In this document: positions 14,259-14,852 of the stretch, piece after piece
How positions within the stretch are numbered: position 1 is the stretch's first letter
Layout of the letters: each line of letters starts with the position of its first letter
Source of the DNA: Candidatus Bathyarchaeota archaeon
GTDB taxonomy: Archaea; Thermoproteota; Bathyarchaeia; TCS64
Direction of reading: 5' to 3'
Length of the DNA stretch: 14,852 nucleotides
Assembly (NCBI GenBank): GCA_016867505.1
Contig: VGJH01000011.1
Span: forward strand, 1-14,852
Notes under the pieces: model-generated
What the model saw: the letters and a program-made list of their open reading frames with translations, nothing else
The model's database searches: none
Told to the model about the DNA's origin: nothing
Translations under genes and position numbers: made by a program

Positions 14259-14636
14259 ATGAAACCATACGGAAGCATAACTTTTTTTTATTATAAAGAT
14301 TTGAAACGTGCAAATACATTTTATGGTGAGATGTTAGGATTCCAAAAAGTCATTGATGTCGATTTTGCTCAGGTGTATAAAATATGTGAAGGTGTTCATG
14401 TAGGGCTTGTAGACGGTGAAAGAGGAAGTATTAAGCCTTCAAATGATAAGCCAGTCATGCTTAGTCTTTTTGTTGAAAATTTAGATGAATGGTATAAAAA
14501 AATTAAAAGTAGAGGAGTAGAAATTTCTGAACCCCAACAACCAAAATACCTAGATATGCAAGTTTCCTTCATTAGGGATCCAGAGGGCTACATTATTGAG
14601 CTTCTTCAATGGTTAACGAAACCATATGGTAGATGA
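14259..14636 (+). CDS. VOC-superfamily (glyoxalase/bleomycin-resistance fold) protein
   Basis: The 125-residue protein has the paired beta-alpha-beta-beta-beta units of the vicinal-oxygen-chelate fold. The first unit is KRANTFYGEMLGFQKV and VHVGLVDGE; the second is VMLSLFVENLDEWYKKI and FIRDPEGYIIELLQW. The family's usual metal residue in the first strand is replaced by an aromatic in ITFFYYKDL, while the last-strand Glu (IIELLQW) is kept, so metal binding is uncertain. Isomerase, lyase, dioxygenase and binding functions all occur in this superfamily. The ATG follows the DSD1 stop by four bases, and the SD GGTGA contains that TGA, so expression is coupled to the PLP enzyme. The protein may process its product. 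Confidence 0.88.
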   Translation: MKPYGSITFFYYKDLKRANTFYGEMLGFQKVIDVDFAQVYKICEGVHVGLVDGERGSIKPSNDKPVMLSLFVENLDEWYKKIKSRGVEISEPQQPKYLDMQVSFIRDPEGYIIELLQWLTKPYGR

Positions 14637-14653
14637 AATTTCTTTGCAGCCAA

Positions 14654-14664
14654 TTTTTATTTTA
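14654..14664 (+). promoter_or_regulatory. T-rich element: terminator of the VOC gene or TATA box of the last gene
   Basis: TTTTTATTTTA begins 18 bases after the VOC stop and is centred about 26 bases before the GTG at 14683. It could end the upstream transcript, start a leaderless one, or both. Confidence 0.35.
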
Positions 14665-14682
14665 CAAAACCATTAATACCAT

Positions 14683-14852
14683 GTGGAAATTTCAAGCAAA
14701 TATTTCATCAAGTTTTTTTTAACATTATTTATTTGCACATATATTGTTTATTTAATTCCAAGTAGTTGGATTGAACAGCTTACAGCAATATCGGCAGCTT
14801 ATATTTTCAAACTATTCAATCATCAAGTATCATGGTCAATTGAACAAGGGAT
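14683..14852 (+). CDS. N-terminal part of a membrane protein, possibly exosortase/archaeosortase-like (cut by window end)
   Basis: From GTG at 14683 the frame stays open for 56 codons to the window edge; an in-frame TAA lies nine bases upstream. The product starts VEISSKYFIKFFLTLFICT, then YIVYLIPSSWIEQLTAISAA and YIFKLFNHQVSWSIEQG. It therefore has a hydrophobic helix at about 8-25, a short loop and an amphipathic second helix. The order 'Pro, short loop, xLTAxxAxxxxxLFxxxVS' is reminiscent of exosortase/archaeosortase N-terminal regions (PLxxxLTAxxxxxLLxxLGIxV). The resemblance is weak and the catalytic part would lie beyond the window. A T-rich element about 26 bases upstream fits a leaderless start. 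Confidence 0.5.
   Translation, partial: MEISSKYFIKFFLTLFICTYIVYLIPSSWIEQLTAISAAYIFKLFNHQVSWSIEQG

Noticed and set aside
1..14852. CRISPR array, insertion sequence, integrase or toxin-antitoxin pair
   Set aside because: I found no regularly spaced repeats, transposase motifs or matching gene pairs anywhere in the window, despite the CARF regulator.

Overview
The window looks archaeal. It carries an archaeal Cbf5-type pseudouridine synthase, an MJ0882-like methyltransferase, the archaeal coiled-coil family COG1340, two Lrp/AsnC regulators, a CARF-winged-helix regulator, and an intron-free tRNA-Gln with an encoded CCA. Several genes have a TATA-like box about 26 bases before the start codon (leaderless style). 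Others use GGTGA or GGAGG Shine-Dalgarno (SD) sequences. The DNA is AT-rich and the glycyl-radical ribonucleotide reductase points to anaerobic life. I cannot place the lineage; an uncultured archaeon (Asgard, Bathyarchaeia or euryarchaeal) would fit.

Layout. 1-1567 (+): the end of one unknown gene and two tightly coupled unknown genes. The second resembles a tandem winged-helix (MAGE/KITE-like) protein. 1570-3331 (-): a membrane family-2 glycosyltransferase followed by a small unknown protein. 3460-5172 (+): a 16-codon leader ORF, a COG1340 coiled-coil protein and a small multi-pass membrane protein. 5173-5321: AT-rich, with repeated CAATATT motifs and a perfect 20-bp inverted repeat. 5322-5397 (-): tRNA-Gln(TTG). 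5545-6816 (+): a YhbY/CRM RNA-binding protein and two tandem Lrp/AsnC regulators. 6806-8422 (-): Cbf5 and an RsmC/MJ0882-like methyltransferase. 8523-9273 (-): one conserved gene apparently split by a +1 frame change. 9513-10310 (-): the CARF regulator, with a palindrome in its own leader. 10564-13081 (+): a redoxin and an anaerobic ribonucleotide reductase (NrdH-NrdD). 13124-14636 (+): a DSD1/D-threonine-aldolase-like PLP enzyme and a VOC-fold protein. 14683-14852 (+): a truncated membrane-protein gene with a GTG start, faintly exosortase-like.

How it fits together. Three themes stand out: RNA modification and translation (Cbf5, methyltransferase, YhbY, tRNA-Gln), DNA-precursor synthesis under anoxia (NrdH supplying electrons to NrdD), and signal-responsive transcription (CARF regulator, Lrp pair). 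No CRISPR array, cas gene, insertion sequence or integrase was seen. The most interesting items are the possible KITE/kleisin pair, the candidate self-operator of the stand-alone CARF regulator, the leader ORF before the COG1340 gene, and the split gene. The gaps at 9274-9512 and 10311-10563 hold AT-rich promoter DNA and no gene that I can support.
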